Shown here one piece after another: positions 61,301 through 64,000 of a stretch of 64,000 bases of DNA. Source of the DNA: Jacaranda mimosifolia (Eukaryota > Streptophyta > Magnoliopsida > Lamiales > Bignoniaceae); the NCBI GenBank assembly GCA_018894105.1, contig CM032117.1:34700501-34764500 (forward strand), read 5' to 3'. Numbering within the stretch: position 1 is the first letter of the stretch; every line of letters begins with the position of its first letter. The translations under genes were made by a program, and so were the position numbers. Below the pieces are notes generated by a model. The model saw nothing but the letters and a program-made list of their open reading frames with translations, was not told where the DNA came from and made no database searches.

Positions 61301-62351
61301 TTTATTGTTTCACTTAGCTTGGACAAGGTTTTGACAAACCAAACAAGCTAATATCTGGCCTATTAGCTAATATATGTACACTTATTAGACAGATGAGCAA
61401 AGCTCAAATCTAGTTTTGAAGTGTTGGGAGATTCAAAATGCTTCAAGCTTAAGTTTTTCATTTTTGGAATGGAGCATGGATGAGCTATAAACAGTCTGGG
61501 GCCAGGACTGGACTCTGGACCAAGTTAACAGACATGATTACAGGGCTTAATTTTCAGAGCAGTTTGTTTTAAGAATTTCTGACTTTGAGTTAAATACCAT
61601 GAAAAAATGTAAGTTGTGTGGCTGCTCTTATTTTGGATGGGCTGGCTACGTGTTAAGAGGAGAGAGAAATAATAATATATAGTGTACTATCCCACAGTTC
61701 CATCTGGCAACTAGGTTCTACGATAGAGTATGGACCTTTAATGTGTTCTTGCCTCATTGAACATTACTCTGAAGCTATGAACTGCGAGGGTTCGACCTGC
61801 CAAAGGATTAGAGCTATACCAACCATGTTTTTTCCAGCATATTTGTTAAAACATTTCATATTTCTATGCAGAGGAAGCAGCACACTGTGACTAGAGACAG
61901 ACATGATGCGGAGCTTATAGCTCGAGGTCGTCATGATCCTTGTGTTGTTCCACGAGGTACATGGATGAACTATAGATGTTACTTTTCATTTTTATGTTGA
62001 TTTGCATTTTATCTGAAAAATGTGGGCCTTTTGGCTACTTCTGGGTCAATGCTCTGTCATGTACTGCTCTTAGACTTAGTCCTGGTTCCTCATAATTTTA
62101 GTTGGGATGCAATTTTCAAACCTAGAGATTCTACTCCTGTAATTGTATTCCCTATCATGCAAGTCAGTAGACCACTCATGTGCTTGATGTTTGGCCATGC
62201 AGCTGTTCCAATGGTGGAAGCAATGGTAGCCCTGGTGCTTGTTGATCAATTAATGGCACAATATGCACAATGTATGCTTTTCCCAATTAATCCAGCATTA
62301 CAGGAACCCCTCCAACAACCTAAAATTGAGCAGGCCGAGATTTCCCTTTAA
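55384..62351 (+). CDS. CS: Chorismate synthase, plastidial
   Basis: Converts 5-enolpyruvylshikimate 3-phosphate to chorismate, the last step of the shikimate pathway, using reduced FMN. Exons: 55384-55531, 56717-56867, 57128-57204, 57315-57373, 57788-57871, 58902-58994, 59584-59664, 60293-60424, 60595-60697, 60832-60926, 61024-61089, 61872-61956, 62203-62351. All borders are GT..AG and phases join to 440 residues, the normal plant length. Residues 1-52 are Ser/Pro/Arg-rich with MASSLS at the start, a chloroplast transit peptide. The mature enzyme begins near [11 protein letters not shown]. Signatures: FGESHGGG (His71), [48 protein letters not shown] (from 174) and [18 protein letters not shown] (from 382). 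All key residues are present. The start is the only ATG before the transit peptide. Confidence 0.98.
57971..58836. mobile_element. MITE with GC-rich GGCG-repeat ends in CS intron 5
   Basis: The left end CATAGATATTAAAGGGGCG and the reverse complement of the right end, CATAGTTATCAAAGGCG, are inverted repeats. Both continue into CGCCT/AGGCG-rich arms (57985-58070 and 58785-58825). The flanks GTGCTGCC and ATGCTGCC agree at 7 of 8 positions, consistent with a target duplication of 8-9 bp. The core is T-rich with a short GCCGCCGGCGGCGGC palindrome near 58275. About 866 bp, non-coding, wholly inside intron 5. Confidence 0.75.
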
Positions 62352-62436
62352 TGGTGCTTAGTGGTTGGCTGGTCTACTTAATCTCTTAATCTGATTCACC
62401 CGGTGCTCTATCTCTCTGCTGCAGCATTTTTCAAAT

Positions 62437-62442
62437 AATAAA
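62437..62442 (+). terminator. Poly(A) signal of chorismate synthase
   Basis: A canonical AATAAA 86 bp after the CS stop codon, followed by T-rich sequence. It is a good candidate for the cleavage and polyadenylation signal. Confidence 0.6.
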
Positions 62443-62459
62443 CCTACTATTGGTGTATT

Positions 62460-64000
62460 TTTATCTGGTAGTTGTTGTGTTTTCCTGAATTATTTACTTT
62501 TTTGGATCAAGTAATGAAGGCGAAATTGCTGGCTGCTGCTTGTCATTTCGGTTAATAATGTTCTCTTTCAGCTGTTCAAAAAATATTGTAATTGCATCTA
62601 CCATTTTGTAATTGGAATTCCCTATTCAGTTATCCATCCATTACAGCTCTTTGATCACATTGTGAGACTAGTTCATCCCGTCAGAATCTTATATTCCCAT
62701 AAAAAATTTCACTCCCATACTACATTTCTGATGGAAGCACAGAAAATGAAATTTGATTTCTAGAATGGGACATTTTATGGCTGTTGCTCTTTATTTTATA
62801 GACAGAGAGGGAGTGGTATTGAATTATATATCAAGATGGTGTTCAAATCAATTGATGGGGGTATGGGGTATGTTATTTCTCAAAGAGTTGGGTTCGCGGG
62901 TGGGTTTCCTCTTTGTAGCCGAAATTTTCAGATATTATTTGTCTGTCTATCATTTCTGTAGAGGGGTTTGATTTAATTGGTATTCTTATGGGATCATGCC
63001 GCGCGCGCAGTTTCTCCTTTTAAGCAATATATTCTACTACATTTCAAAGATTTAGAATTTTATGATGGCAAAAAATTCATATGATACATAAAAATTGTTG
63101 TCAAAGAAATTTGAGCGAGCAGTTTTGAGTAGATTAACGTAATTACTAGAATTTGATTGGTGCATATATCTCTCTCTCTTAGGGCATTTTCTGTGGTAAG
63201 CTAGTAATTGAAAAACAAAAGGTGGAGTGATCAGTTTGATTGGTATAAGTTTGCAGTATATAGTAATATCATAGTCTATTTAGCTTCCCAAATTTTATGT
63301 ATTTCCCTGGGATGCCTAGTCATTATTCATTAATTTAATAAGTTACAATCAAGTTGTTGTTTTGTTGATTAAAGTATAGTATAAGTGCATAATTGGAGTG
63401 GGAAAGGAGAAATGTTTGAACCCCACAAGTCATAATCATCACCATTATCACAAAACTAAGTTGGGTTTTAAATGGTTGTCCTATCTAGAGTACTTAGACC
63501 CACCACATCGCACCACACCACACATCTTAATCCAATGAATAATCCATGTGTGATTGATGTATGAATGGATCAAAATAGATTCTAAGAACTTGTAATGAAT
63601 GTTCAAAAGGATAAGCTTTCTTTGCCAAGTCAATAGAAGGCTAATTAAAGTAGATTCCATGTCTTCTATTAAAATACAAAACAATATTGTATTATCCATA
63701 CGTCGTGACTCATGATTCATCACATTATGCATCTTATGTGCGTGGGAATTCATATTGGCAATAATAAAAAAAAATCCTTATAGATACTTTATTATTTTGC
63801 TTTATTTTTGAAAAAATAAAATTTGAATTTTGAAGCATGACAAAATAATTATAGGTACCTTATTACTTTTGCTTTATCTTTGAAGAAATAACTATTGAAT
63901 TTGGAGCATGGACAATATATTTTGAAGTGTTAATTTGATGTCTGTTGGAATATGTTTTGAGTATAGAAGGGTGAATAAAAATCTGTTTGTATGTTTGATT
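62460..64000. other. Downstream intergenic sequence without recognised genes
   Basis: AT-rich sequence. The short open frames at 62753-62971 and 63481-63753 have no recognisable domains or splice context. A CACCACA-rich stretch at 63498-63525 is the only compositional oddity. Nothing else is supported. Confidence 0.5.

Overview
The window is nuclear DNA of a flowering plant, almost certainly a eudicot. It has AT-rich intergenic sequence, intron-rich genes whose products look plastid-targeted, Ty3/gypsy and Ty1/copia LTR retrotransposons, hAT elements, MITEs and long microsatellites. I cannot name the species. Only two host genes are convincing, and both are on the + strand. One is a fused glutamine amidotransferase/chorismate-binding aminodeoxychorismate synthase (ADCS, 13 coding exons, 20794-32372, 932 codons after splicing). 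The other is chorismate synthase (CS, 13 coding exons, 55384-62351, 440 codons). I placed every exon from GT..AG borders, reading phase and family motifs, and both models stay open from ATG to stop.

Layout. 1-18.95 kb is a tandem-repeat array with two unit sizes (about 690 and about 350 bp). It is split by a decayed 11-kb Ty3/gypsy Tat-like element (967-11962, 5-bp target duplication) and by a 3.1-kb insertion that looks like a solo LTR (12406-15510). 20.3-32.4 kb is the ADCS gene, with MITE-like insertions in introns 8 and 11. 33-39.3 kb holds a MITE-like repeat, a degenerate 3.5-kb hAT transposon on the minus strand (35018-38563) and a small hAT-type MITE with a perfect 8-bp target duplication (38629-39323). 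39889-46373 is a Ty1/copia element with a perfect TGTGT duplication and a broken polyprotein. About 47.2-55.1 kb is a transposon-like block with imperfect inverted ends and two internal tandem-repeat arrays. It carries a decayed gene for a plant-mobile-domain/DUF1985-like and Ulp1 (C48) protease protein. Its right end stops about 160 bp before the CS TATA box. 55.2-62.45 kb is the CS gene, with a GC-rich-ended MITE in intron 5. From 62.45 kb to the end I see nothing coding.

How the genes relate. CS makes chorismate, the end product of the shikimate pathway, in plastids. ADCS takes chorismate plus glutamine to 4-amino-4-deoxychorismate, the committed step towards p-aminobenzoate and folate. 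The maker and one user of the same branch-point metabolite are therefore the only two genes seen here. They are in the same orientation, 23 kb apart, and everything recognisable between them is transposon-derived. This pairing is the most interesting observation in the window.
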